DNA from: Neobacillus cucumis
GTDB taxonomy: Bacteria; Bacillota; Bacilli; Bacillales_B; DSM-18226
Direction of reading: 5' to 3'
DNA: 64,000 bases
NCBI RefSeq assembly: GCF_016107705.1
Contig: NZ_JAEHGC010000003.1
Coordinates: 186,001-250,000, forward strand
The position numbers and the translations under genes were made by a program. Under the pieces are notes generated by a model, which was not told where the DNA came from, made no database searches, and was given only the letters and a program-made list of their open reading frames with translations. Of the stretch, positions 29,050 to 36,244 are shown one piece after another (the stretch's first letter is position 1; each line of letters opens with the position of its first letter).

Positions 29050-29877
29050 TTATTCTGCTGCCAAAACGGCACCATGGTACTTATCTTTAATGAAATTTTG
29101 AATTTCTTTTGATTTAAGAACTTCAACAAGTGTTTTAATTTCGGGGCGATCCTTGTCCTCAGATCGAACAACAACAAGATTTGCTGGAACTACATCTTTA
29201 CCTTCAAATGCGATTCCATACTTTTTGATATCGATACCGCCTTCTAATGCGTAGTTTGTATTAATAACAACCGCATCACCTTCACCGCTTTGGAAAGAAG
29301 AAGCTAATAATTTCGCTTCAATTAAAGTTGAGAAATCGAGTTTCTTTGGATTGGAAACAATATCCTCTACTCTTGCATTCGCGCCAACGCCTTTTTTAAG
29401 CTTAATTAAACCTGCTTTTTCAAAAATAGGTAAAATACGGCCATGATCACTAAGTGAATTACTCATAATAATTTTCGCACCTGTTGGAAGGTCTTTTAAG
29501 CTTTTATATTTTTTAGAATAAATTCCAATTGGTTCCTTATGGATTTCACCAACACTCACAAAATGAAAATCCTTGTTTTCTTTCATTTGAAGTGCTAAAT
29601 AACCTGGTGTCTGGAAGTAGTTTGCATCAAGTTCTTTATCCCTTAATGCTACATTTGGAAGAACATAATCTTGAAAAACTTTTATTTCAAGGTCAATTCC
29701 TTTTTTCTTTAATAAAGGTTTTGCCGCTTCAAGCACTTCCGCATGCGGTACAGCAGTTGCACCAACGACTAATTTTTTATTACCATCATTCTTTGCCGTA
29801 TCATTTTTTGCACCTGAGCACGCTGTTAGAGCAAATGCTAATAATGCAACGAAAATGAGACTAAATACTTTCTTCAT
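29050..29877 (-). CDS. metQ: Methionine-binding lipoprotein MetQ
   Basis: Substrate-binding lipoprotein of the methionine ABC importer, 275 residues. The signal peptide MKKVFSLIFVALLAFALTAC ends in a lipobox with cysteine at residue 20. The mature part has the NlpA family blocks LVVGATAVPHAEVLE, DYVLPNVALRDKELDANYFQ (split), and YGIAFEGKDVVPANLVVVRSED. GGAGG precedes the ATG. It is the last gene of metNPQ, 15 bases after metP, and the operon is preceded by a SAM riboswitch, which fixes the substrate as methionine with good confidence. Confidence 0.95.
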   Translation of the reverse strand: MKKVFSLIFVALLAFALTACSGAKNDTAKNDGNKKLVVGATAVPHAEVLEAAKPLLKKKGIDLEIKVFQDYVLPNVALRDKELDANYFQTPGYLALQMKENKDFHFVSVGEIHKEPIGIYSKKYKSLKDLPTGAKIIMSNSLSDHGRILPIFEKAGLIKLKKGVGANARVEDIVSNPKKLDFSTLIEAKLLASSFQSGEGDAVVINTNYALEGGIDIKKYGIAFEGKDVVPANLVVVRSEDKDRPEIKTLVEVLKSKEIQNFIKDKYHGAVLAAE

Positions 29878-29892
29878 TTCTAACTCCTCCTT

Positions 29893-30558
29893 TTAACGTT
29901 TATCTGTTTTCTTTGTAAAATAATCTCCAATAAATTGGATAATAAATACTAAAATTAAAATCGCTATTGTTGCAACCAACGTGACAAATGGTCTATTGCG
30001 CTGAAAACCTTCAAGGTAGGCAAAATTTCCAAGTCCACCTGCACCAATGACTCCAGCCATCGCTGTAAAGCTAACTAGCGAAATAGCCGTTACAGTTATC
30101 CCTGAAATTAATGCTGGCAAAGATTCCGGTATTAATACTTTAAATATAATACGGCCATGTGTTGCTCCCATTGATTGCGATGCCTCAATAACACCTTTAT
30201 CGATTTCCCTTAGGGCAATTTCCACCATTCTTGCATAAAATGGAGCTGCTCCAATAATCAGGGCCGGCATCGCCGCATCTGGACCGAGCATCGTCCCAAG
30301 CACTAATTTTGTAAATGGAATTAATAAAACAATTAAAATAATAAATGGAATCGATCTAAAAATATTAACAAAGCCAGCTATAATGACATTAACTGTTCGA
30401 TTTGCCCATAAATTATCTTTAGCTGTTAAAAATAACAACAAGCCTAGTAATAGCCCTAAAACAAATGTTGCAAACACTGAAATAAAAGTCATATAAATGG
30501 TTTCACGTGTTGCTGCAATTAATTCGTCCCAATTTACCATTTCCATTAGGTTAGCCAT
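29893..30558 (-). CDS. metP: Methionine ABC transporter permease MetP (MetI type)
   Basis: Membrane permease of 221 residues with about five transmembrane helices (roughly 20-42, 58-80, 88-105, 150-170 and 190-212). The EAA-type cytoplasmic loop ASQSMGATHGRIIFKVLIPESLP couples it to MetN. The gene overlaps the metN end by 8 bases, so translation is coupled. Family and operon context agree with D- and L-methionine import. Confidence 0.94.
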   Translation of the reverse strand: MANLMEMVNWDELIAATRETIYMTFISVFATFVLGLLLGLLLFLTAKDNLWANRTVNVIIAGFVNIFRSIPFIILIVLLIPFTKLVLGTMLGPDAAMPALIIGAAPFYARMVEIALREIDKGVIEASQSMGATHGRIIFKVLIPESLPALISGITVTAISLVSFTAMAGVIGAGGLGNFAYLEGFQRNRPFVTLVATIAILILVFIIQFIGDYFTKKTDKR

Positions 30559-31576
30559 TACTGATCACCTCCACGCCAACTTGCTGTGAGTGAATAAAAT
30601 TGATGGCTTTTTGAATTTCATTAGATTGTCCATCCAAATGGATAAATAATGTTCCATATGACCCGTTTTGAGTATGCGAAATTTTCCCTTGAAGAATATT
30701 TACGACAACATCGAAATCCCGGATTACGTTTGTAATTAATGGCTGTTCTGTTGCTTCCCCCACAAAAGAGAGTTGCACCACTTGCCCATGTGGATAAAGT
30801 TCAAGCAAATGCTCAGCAGTTTCTTTTGTCTCTTCCGGTTCTGTTACCTGCTGAACAAATCGCTTTGTAATCGGCGCTTGCGGATTTCTAAACACTTCTA
30901 ATACTGGACCAAGCTCCACGACTCTTCCACTTTCCATCACAGCTACCCTGTGGCAGATTTTACGAATTACATGCATCTCATGGGTGATTAAAACAATTGT
31001 TAAACCAAGTCTTTTATTGATGTCGACCAACAAGTCAAGGATTGAATCCGTTGTTTGTGGGTCAAGGGCTGAGGTTGCTTCATCACAAAGCAAAACCTTT
31101 GGGTTGTTCGCTAATGCACGGGCAATTCCAACTCTCTGCTTTTGGCCGCCGCTCAGCTGTGAGGGATAAGCATTTTCCCTGCCTTCAAGGCCAACTAGTT
31201 TCACCAACTCGCTGACGCGCTTTACTCTTTCCGCTTTCGTTACCCCGGCAATTTCCAATGGGAACTCAATATTTTCACTAACTGTTCTTGACCAAAGTAA
31301 ATTAAAATGCTGGAATATCATACTGATTTCTTGGCGTGCTTTTCGCAAATCACCGCCCTTAATCTTTGAAACTTCACGACCGGCAACAGTAACAGATCCC
31401 TCTGTAGGAAGCTCCAATCCGTTTAACATACGAATTAGCGTACTTTTACCTGCGCCACTATAACCAATTACCCCAAAAATTTCCCCTTTGTTTATATCCA
31501 GGTTCACGTCGTCTACTGCCTTTAACTGCCCCTGTTTCGAAGGGAAAATTTTTCGAACATTTTTTATAGAAATCAT
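30551..31576 (-). CDS. metN: Methionine ABC transporter ATP-binding protein MetN
   Basis: ATPase of the methionine importer, 341 residues. Walker A is GYSGAGKSTLIR, signature [15 protein letters not shown], Walker B VLLCDEATSALDP and H-loop LITHEMHVIR. The C-terminal 95 residues form a NIL (ACT-like) regulatory domain, visible as VVQLSFVGEATEQPLITNVI and KISHTQNGSYGTLFIHLDG, through which methionine can inhibit the transporter. GAAGGTG is 6 bases before the ATG at 31576; the GTG three codons upstream is inside it. First gene of the SAM-riboswitch operon. Confidence 0.96.
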   Translation of the reverse strand: MISIKNVRKIFPSKQGQLKAVDDVNLDINKGEIFGVIGYSGAGKSTLIRMLNGLELPTEGSVTVAGREVSKIKGGDLRKARQEISMIFQHFNLLWSRTVSENIEFPLEIAGVTKAERVKRVSELVKLVGLEGRENAYPSQLSGGQKQRVGIARALANNPKVLLCDEATSALDPQTTDSILDLLVDINKRLGLTIVLITHEMHVIRKICHRVAVMESGRVVELGPVLEVFRNPQAPITKRFVQQVTEPEETKETAEHLLELYPHGQVVQLSFVGEATEQPLITNVIRDFDVVVNILQGKISHTQNGSYGTLFIHLDGQSNEIQKAINFIHSQQVGVEVISNG

Positions 31577-31682
31577 AGAATTCACCTTCTTTTTTCCATA
31601 TATCGTAAAAGTAAAAATTCCAATTGCTTTGTATCACTTAAACATAGGGTTTGATGGTTTCGAATAAAACATTCTATATTAG

Positions 31683-31723
31683 GAAAATAAAAATGCCTTT
31701 CTGCGCAGGCAGAAAGGCATAAT
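31683..31723 (-). terminator. Riboswitch-controlled terminator before metN
   Basis: Minus strand ATGCCTTTCTG, loop of 6, CAGAAAGGCAT then TTTTATTTTC. It lies directly downstream of the SAM aptamer and about 110 bases upstream of metN. Confidence 0.9.
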
Positions 31724-31733
31724 AAATTCAACC

Positions 31734-31845
31734 TTTCTCCCATCTCTCAAAGCAAACGCTTTGTGTGAATTGGCACCATTTCAATTAAATTGACGGTTGC
31801 CGGGCTTCATCGGGCACATCCCTCCACCTCTCTAGATAAGAGCAT
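31734..31845 (-). ncRNA. SAM-I riboswitch (S-box) of metNPQ
   Basis: On the minus strand the aptamer begins CTCTTATC and closes with GATGGGAG (eight pairs including two G-U). Between them are the conserved blocks AGAGAGGTGGAGGGA, GCCCGATGAAGCCCGGCAACC (given in two parts: GCCCGATGAAG and CCCGGCAACC) and ATGGTGCCAATTC. These are the signature elements of the S-box. Binding of S-adenosylmethionine should favour the terminator at 31683-31723 and switch off methionine import. Confidence 0.96.
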
Positions 31846-31906
31846 TAAGCATCCTATATTCAATTAACACACATATGATGTAAGCAATCATTTTATTACG
31901 AAAGCT

Positions 31907-31935
31907 ATCGTATCACGGATAAAAAGAGGTGTCAA
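31907..31935 (-). promoter_or_regulatory. Sigma-A promoter of metNPQ
   Basis: TTGACA, 17-base spacer, TACGAT on the minus strand, about 60 bases upstream of the riboswitch. Confidence 0.8.
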
Positions 31936-31976
31936 CGAAAATTCTACATATTTAGAAAAAATCAGACATGGTAGTT

Positions 31977-33293
31977 TTAGGCATTTGCTGTTAACGATAT
32001 CAATCCGGTTGCTGCTTCAATAGCGGATTCTAGGTCTTCAATTAAATCCTCAACATTTTCGATGCCGATTGATAGACGAATTAAATCTTCAGAAACTCCA
32101 GCTGCCTTAAGACCCTCTGAGTCTAATTGCTGGTGTGTGGTACTAGCCGGGTGAATGATTAAACTCTTCGCATCCCCAACATTGGCCACATGTGCCCAGA
32201 GAGTAATGGAATCAATTAACTTGGCTCCTGCTTCCTTACCTCCCTTGATACCGAATACAACCATTGAGCCGGCACCTTTTGGTAAATATTTCTTAGCAAG
32301 CTCATGGTCAGGATGTGATGGATGTCCTGGATAGGATACCCATTCAACAGCAGGATGGTTTACTAAATAATCCACAATCTGCTTCGTATTGGCAACATGC
32401 TCTTTCATACGAACATGAAGGGTTTCGAGTCCAAGCACAAATTGGAAAGCATTTTGAGGACTTAATGCCGGTCCAAGATCACGCAGCAATTGAACGCGTG
32501 CCTTGATAATATAGGCAACCGCACCAAGTGCCTCCGCATAAACAAGATCATGATAGCTCGAATCTGGTGTTGTAAAGCCCGGGAATTTTGGCGAATTCCA
32601 ATTAAACTTACCACCGTCTACAATAATCCCGCCTGTTGTTGTACCATTTCCTAACAACCATTTTGTAGCAGAGTGAATGACAATGTCTGCACCATGTTCA
32701 ATCGGACGGCAGAGATATGGTGTTGCAAAGGTATTGTCGATAATCAGCGGAACACCTGCCGCATGGGCAATATCGGCCACTTTTTCAATATCTAATATGG
32801 TTAAGCTTGGATTGCCAATTGTTTCGGCGAAAACCGCTTTTGTTTTTTCCGTGATGGCAGTACGGAAGTTTTCAGGATTTTCAGGGTCAACAAATTTCAC
32901 ATTAATTCCGTACTTTGGTAATGTCACTGCAAAAAGATTGTAAGTGCCGCCGTATAATGTTGATGCTGCGACAATTTCATCTCCAGCTTGAGCAAGGTTT
33001 AAAATTGCCAAGGTAATGGCGGCCATCCCACTTGCAACTGCAAGAGCCCCAACACCGCCTTCTAATAAGGCAACCCTTTCCTCAAAGACAGTTGTGGTAG
33101 GGTTATGAATCCGTGTATATATGTAACCTGGTTCTGCTAACGCAAAAAGGTTAGCGGCGTGTTCAGTGCTTTTAAATTGATAGGCATTGTTTTGATAAAT
33201 TGGAACGGCACGAGCACCCGTTACGGGATCTGGAGATAAGCCTCCATGAACACTTAAAGTTTCAAAACGTAATTTCTTTTGATCGACTCCCAC
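31977..33293 (-). CDS. metY: O-acetylhomoserine sulfhydrylase (homocysteine synthase) MetY
   Basis: PLP enzyme that joins sulfide to O-acetylhomoserine giving homocysteine, 438 residues. The length and blocks fit the MetY branch of the Cys/Met-metabolism family: [20 protein letters not shown] at the start, [31 protein letters not shown], the PLP lysine in [18 protein letters not shown], and the C-terminal [18 protein letters not shown]. The open frame extends 13 codons upstream, but GGGAG is 9 bases before the GTG at 33293. It is downstream of a second SAM riboswitch, with a dispersed repeat in its leader. Confidence 0.94.
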   Translation of the reverse strand: MGVDQKKLRFETLSVHGGLSPDPVTGARAVPIYQNNAYQFKSTEHAANLFALAEPGYIYTRIHNPTTTVFEERVALLEGGVGALAVASGMAAITLAILNLAQAGDEIVAASTLYGGTYNLFAVTLPKYGINVKFVDPENPENFRTAITEKTKAVFAETIGNPSLTILDIEKVADIAHAAGVPLIIDNTFATPYLCRPIEHGADIVIHSATKWLLGNGTTTGGIIVDGGKFNWNSPKFPGFTTPDSSYHDLVYAEALGAVAYIIKARVQLLRDLGPALSPQNAFQFVLGLETLHVRMKEHVANTKQIVDYLVNHPAVEWVSYPGHPSHPDHELAKKYLPKGAGSMVVFGIKGGKEAGAKLIDSITLWAHVANVGDAKSLIIHPASTTHQQLDSEGLKAAGVSEDLIRLSIGIENVEDLIEDLESAIEAATGLISLTANA

Positions 33294-33336
33294 ACTAATC
33301 CACTCCCTTTTTAAAAAAACTCTGTTAAACATTGTT

Positions 33337-33527
33337 GTTGATTTCCGCTCCAGGATGCTCGCTTTCCGCGGGGCGGGCGATGAGCCTCCTCGGCGCTAAA
33401 GCGCCTGTGGGGTCTCACCTGTCCCGCTGCTCCCGCAGGACATTGAATTACATCCTCGAATCCGCCCACGCACGAAGAAAATGCGTTAGCATTTTCAAGG
33501 AGTCTCGCACCTTCCACTCCAATCAAC
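33337..33527 (-). repeat. Structured dispersed repeat in the metY leader
   Basis: A GC-rich stretch of about 190 bases bounded by GTTGATT at 33337 and its complement AATCAAC at 33521. Read on the minus strand it runs through GGAGTGGAAGGTGCGAGACT, GTGAGACCCCACAGGCGC, GCGCCGAGGAGGCTCATCGC, CCCGCGGAAAGCGAGCATCC and TGGAGCGGAAATCAAC. This wording is a common non-coding repeat of Bacillaceae as I remember it. An inner hairpin GAAAATGC-GTTA-GCATTTTC lies near 33477-33500. It sits between the riboswitch terminator and the metY start, so it is transcribed as part of the leader. Confidence 0.75.
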
Positions 33528-33562
33528 GTTTTTCAAAATCACCATTTTCTTTTAACACAGTC

Positions 33563-33596
33563 AAAAAATAACCCCCGCTTCAAAAGAAGAGGGGTC
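33563..33596 (-). terminator. Riboswitch-controlled terminator before metY
   Basis: Minus strand ACCCCTCTTC, loop TTTT, GAAGCGGGGGT with one bulged base, then TATTTTTT. Immediately downstream of the second SAM aptamer. Confidence 0.85.
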
Positions 33597-33601
33597 TCTC
33601 T

Positions 33602-33706
33602 CTTCTTATCTTTTCAGAGCATATTGCTCCGCTGGAATTGGCACCGTGTAAAAACCGGTTGCCGGGCATCATAGGGCCAGTCCCTCCACCGCTCTGGATA
33701 AGAATA
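33602..33706 (-). ncRNA. SAM-I riboswitch (S-box) of metY
   Basis: The minus-strand aptamer begins TTCTTATC and closes with GATAAGAAG. The conserved blocks CAGAGCGGTGGAGGGACTGG, ATGATGCCCGGCAACC and GGTGCCAATTCCAGC are present. It differs in loops and P1 from the metN aptamer, so the two are independent copies. It should terminate metY transcription when S-adenosylmethionine is plentiful. Confidence 0.96.
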
Positions 33707-33744
33707 TTTATTGAATTGTTATTATTGATTGAATATTTAAACAG

Positions 33745-33773
33745 ATAATACACCTTTATTCCGATAGAGTCAA
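33745..33773 (-). promoter_or_regulatory. Sigma-A promoter of metY
   Basis: TTGACT, 17-base spacer, TATTAT on the minus strand, about 40 bases upstream of the aptamer. Confidence 0.8.
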
Positions 33774-33782
33774 TAGGTTTAT

Positions 33783-34139
33783 TTAGATTATTCTGTAAGA
33801 TTTTGTGTCAATTTTAGTTAAATAAAAAAGCGCCTCCAAAAGCAGCAAGGTTCGGAAAGAAGCTTTTACTTGGAGCCGCCCCTTCTGCATAAGAGATCTC
33901 AATTTCCTTTCACCTGAAAGAAGCTGTTGAACTGTTTCTATCTCACCGTAAATTTCACATTCTGTAAAATTCTCACTTGGATCATGCAACAATGTACATT
34001 CTCCATTTTTTAAAAAAATTTCAATGCTTTGCCGCCCGCAAATAAAACGGACCATCAGACAATCCGCATTATTTAATAGAGACCGTATGTGATCACGCTC
34101 TTTAACCTTGATTAGAAAGGTTTGAATCATTTCCATCAT
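33783..34139 (-). CDS. yusD: YusD-like protein (SCP2-like)
   Basis: Small cytosolic protein of 118 residues. It resembles YusD with a sterol-carrier-protein-2-like pattern: a start helix, ADCLMVRFICGRQSIEIFLK, ECEIYGEIETVQQLLSGERKL and a C-terminal helix SFRTLLLLEALFYL. GGAG is 8 bases before the ATG at 34139. It lies between metY and yusE, matching the B. subtilis yus order. Lipid binding is only suggested by the fold; no function is known. Confidence 0.78.
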   Translation of the reverse strand: MMEMIQTFLIKVKERDHIRSLLNNADCLMVRFICGRQSIEIFLKNGECTLLHDPSENFTECEIYGEIETVQQLLSGERKLRSLMQKGRLQVKASFRTLLLLEALFYLTKIDTKSYRII

Positions 34140-34213
34140 CTTTATCACTCCGTTCTATTTGCTTACTAACTATTTCAGCAAAAAGAACCAGAATCCTTTC
34201 AAAACCTGTCGAC

Positions 34214-34253
34214 AAATTAAAACAGATGCTGCTCAGGTAGCAGCATCTGTTTT
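34214..34253 (-). terminator. Terminator of yusE
   Basis: AAAACAGATGCTGCT, loop of 5, AGCAGCATCTGTTTT: a perfect 15-pair stem right after the yusE stop. Confidence 0.88.
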
Positions 34254-34560
34254 ATGTTAGATTTTCATTGATTTTTTCGATTAGATAAGGCACAGAGCGG
34301 AAAGCGTAGAGCAGTTCAACCACTTGACCATCGTGAATAAACATTAGACACGGAACGCTTTCAATACCATAGCTTTTCCCAAAATCGGGGTAAAAGTTTA
34401 AGTTCATTTTCCCCATTTTGCAATCCACCATTTGTTCAATGACTTGCAGCATCCTTGTTGCTACCTGACAGGTCCCACATAGGGGCGTATAAAAGTACAC
34501 GAGCCCTGTCGATTTATTTTCTATAAATGATGAAAATTCATCTCGATTCCATTCTTTCAT
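34252..34560 (-). CDS. yusE: Thioredoxin-like protein YusE
   Basis: Small thioredoxin-fold protein of about 102 residues. The active site is YFYTPLCGTCQVATRML, a CGTC motif preceded by the usual beta strand, and the cis-proline region reads GIESVPCLMFIHDGQVV. It is shorter than thioredoxin A and has no signal peptide. The ATG at 34560 follows only a weak GAGTG; a TTG at 34575 is close behind GGAG. The gene overlaps or abuts the end of yusF, so translation is probably coupled. A disulfide-reducing role is likely but the partner is unknown. Confidence 0.82.
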   Translation of the reverse strand: MKEWNRDEFSSFIENKSTGLVYFYTPLCGTCQVATRMLQVIEQMVDCKMGKMNLNFYPDFGKSYGIESVPCLMFIHDGQVVELLYAFRSVPYLIEKINENLT

Positions 34561-34568
34561 CGATTCAC

Positions 34569-34925
34569 TCAGCAATTCTCCAAAAATTGTGTATGCACAT
34601 CAATATTTGCCCCTAATAAGACGGTCGCAAGATGGTGTTCAGGGGCTGTTGCAACTTCGCGGTAAGACCGATCAATATAGATATGCTCAGCTTGGGGAAA
34701 TTCCCTTTTAAATTGTTTTCGCAGCTTTTCTCCAGCCGCATCTGCATCCACTAGAATATAGACATCCTTGTCCTCAAGAAAATCAATTAATTCATCTAAT
34801 TTTGTAATGCTAATGGTCCCATTGGTACATATGATCTCAACAGGTTCCTTTACAATTCTTTTGACCTTCCTCTTATCAGATGTCCCTTCCACAATAAGAA
34901 CCTTGTCAACATATGAGTCATTCAT
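34569..34925 (-). CDS. yusF: Toprim-domain protein YusF
   Basis: Stand-alone Toprim domain, 118 residues. The acidic motif I is KVLIVEGTSDKRKV (conserved glutamate) and motif II is VYILVDADAAGEKLR (DxD). This is the same catalytic fold as in DnaG primase and RNase M5, but no additional DNA- or RNA-binding domain is present. The small primase-like or RNase M5-like Toprim proteins process nucleic acids; the target here is unknown. AGGTG stands 5 bases before the ATG at 34925; the earlier 28 codons lack support. Coupled to yusE. Confidence 0.84.
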   Translation of the reverse strand: MNDSYVDKVLIVEGTSDKRKVKRIVKEPVEIICTNGTISITKLDELIDFLEDKDVYILVDADAAGEKLRKQFKREFPQAEHIYIDRSYREVATAPEHHLATVLLGANIDVHTQFLENC

Positions 34926-35113
34926 ATCATCACCTGTATTATGAAGTCTTGTGTTTATGTTAACATATTCTAGATATACATATAACGTGAGCCTTGCTTT
35001 TATGTCCATATTTACCTAAAAAATTAGAAATAAAGATAACTTTTTAAATGAAGGTATTTCCTGTTATATTGTATTATTTGTTTCCTAATATACTTTTTGA
35101 AGAATGGTAATAA

Positions 35114-35144
35114 AGTGAAAAAGCACCCTGATATCAAGGTGCTT
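35114..35144 (-). terminator. Terminator of gcvH
   Basis: Minus strand AAGCACC, loop of 10, GGTGCTTTTT, just after the gcvH stop. Confidence 0.75.
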
Positions 35145-35155
35145 GGATTACATGA

Positions 35156-35536
35156 TTATTCGTTAATCATTTCTTCGTATTGTTCAGCAGTCATCAGCTT
35201 GTCCAATTCGCTGCTGTCGGAAACTTCTACTACAATCATCCATGCTTTTTCATATGGAGATTCGTTTACAAATTCAGGATTGTCACTCAAATCTTCGTTA
35301 ATTTCAACGATTTTGCCGCTGACAGGAGCATAAAGCTCAGAAACAGTTTTAACGGACTCAACGCTGCCAAATGGTTCGTCAGCAGAAACTTCATCGCCAA
35401 CTTCAGGAAGCTCAACGAATACAATATCTCCTAGTTCGTGCTGTGCAAAGTCAGTAATTCCAATTCGCACTTTTTCTCCCTCAACTTTTACCCATTCATG
35501 TTCTTCAGAATAACGTAACTCTTTTGGTGTACTCAT
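35156..35536 (-). CDS. gcvH: Glycine cleavage system H protein
   Basis: Lipoyl-carrying protein, 126 residues. The lipoylation lysine is in [19 protein letters not shown] near residue 63, flanked by beta strands of a barrel-sandwich hybrid; the opening [12 protein letters not shown] is typical. GGAGGG is 7 bases before the ATG at 35536. The other gcv genes are not in the window, as in B. subtilis where gcvH stands alone. In Firmicutes GcvH also acts as the hub from which lipoyl groups are passed to other complexes, which links it to lipA at 16738. Confidence 0.96.
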   Translation of the reverse strand: MSTPKELRYSEEHEWVKVEGEKVRIGITDFAQHELGDIVFVELPEVGDEVSADEPFGSVESVKTVSELYAPVSGKIVEINEDLSDNPEFVNESPYEKAWMIVVEVSDSSELDKLMTAEQYEEMINE

Positions 35537-35627
35537 TCGAAATCCCTCCATTAATTTTTCTAAAATCTATTATCGATAAAAAAATCGATTTCCATAATGA
35601 AGACAAGAAAAGTAGATGGTTAAACGC

Positions 35628-35984
35628 TTACAGCCATTTTTGCTCATACTCTTCTTCTTTAAAGCCAACGGTAACTTTTTCTCCGTCTGTTAAAATTGGC
35701 CTTTTGATTAACATCCCATCTGATGCAAGTAAATCAATTAATTCTTCATCGGATGCAGACTTCATTTTATCTTTAATACCTAATTCGCGGTATTTTAAAC
35801 CGCTTGTATTAAAGAATTTTTTCAGCTCTAAACCGCTTTTTTGATAAAATCCCATTAATTCCTCTTTAGAAGGGGGATTATCAACAATATGTATTTCCTT
35901 GTAGGAAAGATGATGATCATCCAGCCATTTCTTTGCCTTTCGACAGGTCCCGCACTTAGGATACCAGTAAAAAGTCAGAGACAT
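35628..35984 (-). CDS. yusI: ArsC/Spx-family protein YusI
   Basis: Thioredoxin-fold protein of the ArsC/Spx superfamily, 118 residues. It begins MSLTFYWYPKCGTCRKAKKW, giving a CGTC motif (CxxC) at residues 11-14, followed by LIKRPILTDGEKVTVGF, the family's arginine-proline segment. Spx itself has CxxC at the same place but a different C-terminal region; arsenate reductase has a single cysteine. GGCGGTG is 6 bases before the ATG at 35984. It may be a redox-active regulator or reductase; no direct clue to the target is present. Confidence 0.85.
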   Translation of the reverse strand: MSLTFYWYPKCGTCRKAKKWLDDHHLSYKEIHIVDNPPSKEELMGFYQKSGLELKKFFNTSGLKYRELGIKDKMKSASDEELIDLLASDGMLIKRPILTDGEKVTVGFKEEEYEQKWL

Positions 35985-36200
35985 CTGTTTCACCGCCCTC
36001 TTTTCCAAAATTAAACTTCAGAGTGACAATTGAATCTTACCATAACGGAGTTAAAATTCCTAATATAAAAATAGCACAATAATAAGACAATTTAAATCGA
36101 TCTTGCTAAGTAGGAATAAGAATGGATTCTATCATCAAGTCCATTAGAAAAAATTCGACTTTCTTCGCAAAAATCCTTCCTGCCATAAAAATTTTTATAA

Positions 36201-36237
36201 AAAAAGAGAAAACTCCCCTCTAAAAGAAGGGAGTTTC
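36201..36237 (-). terminator. Terminator of the fadNAE operon
   Basis: Minus strand AAACTCCC and GGGAGTTT around a short loop, followed by TCTCTTTTTTT. About 8 bases beyond the fadE stop. Confidence 0.75.
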
Positions 36238-36244
36238 ATATGAA

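Noticed and set aside
33311..33571. Open frames on both strands inside the metY leader
   Set aside because: They coincide with the GC-rich dispersed repeat, have no ribosome sites, and give biased cysteine- and arginine-rich translations.
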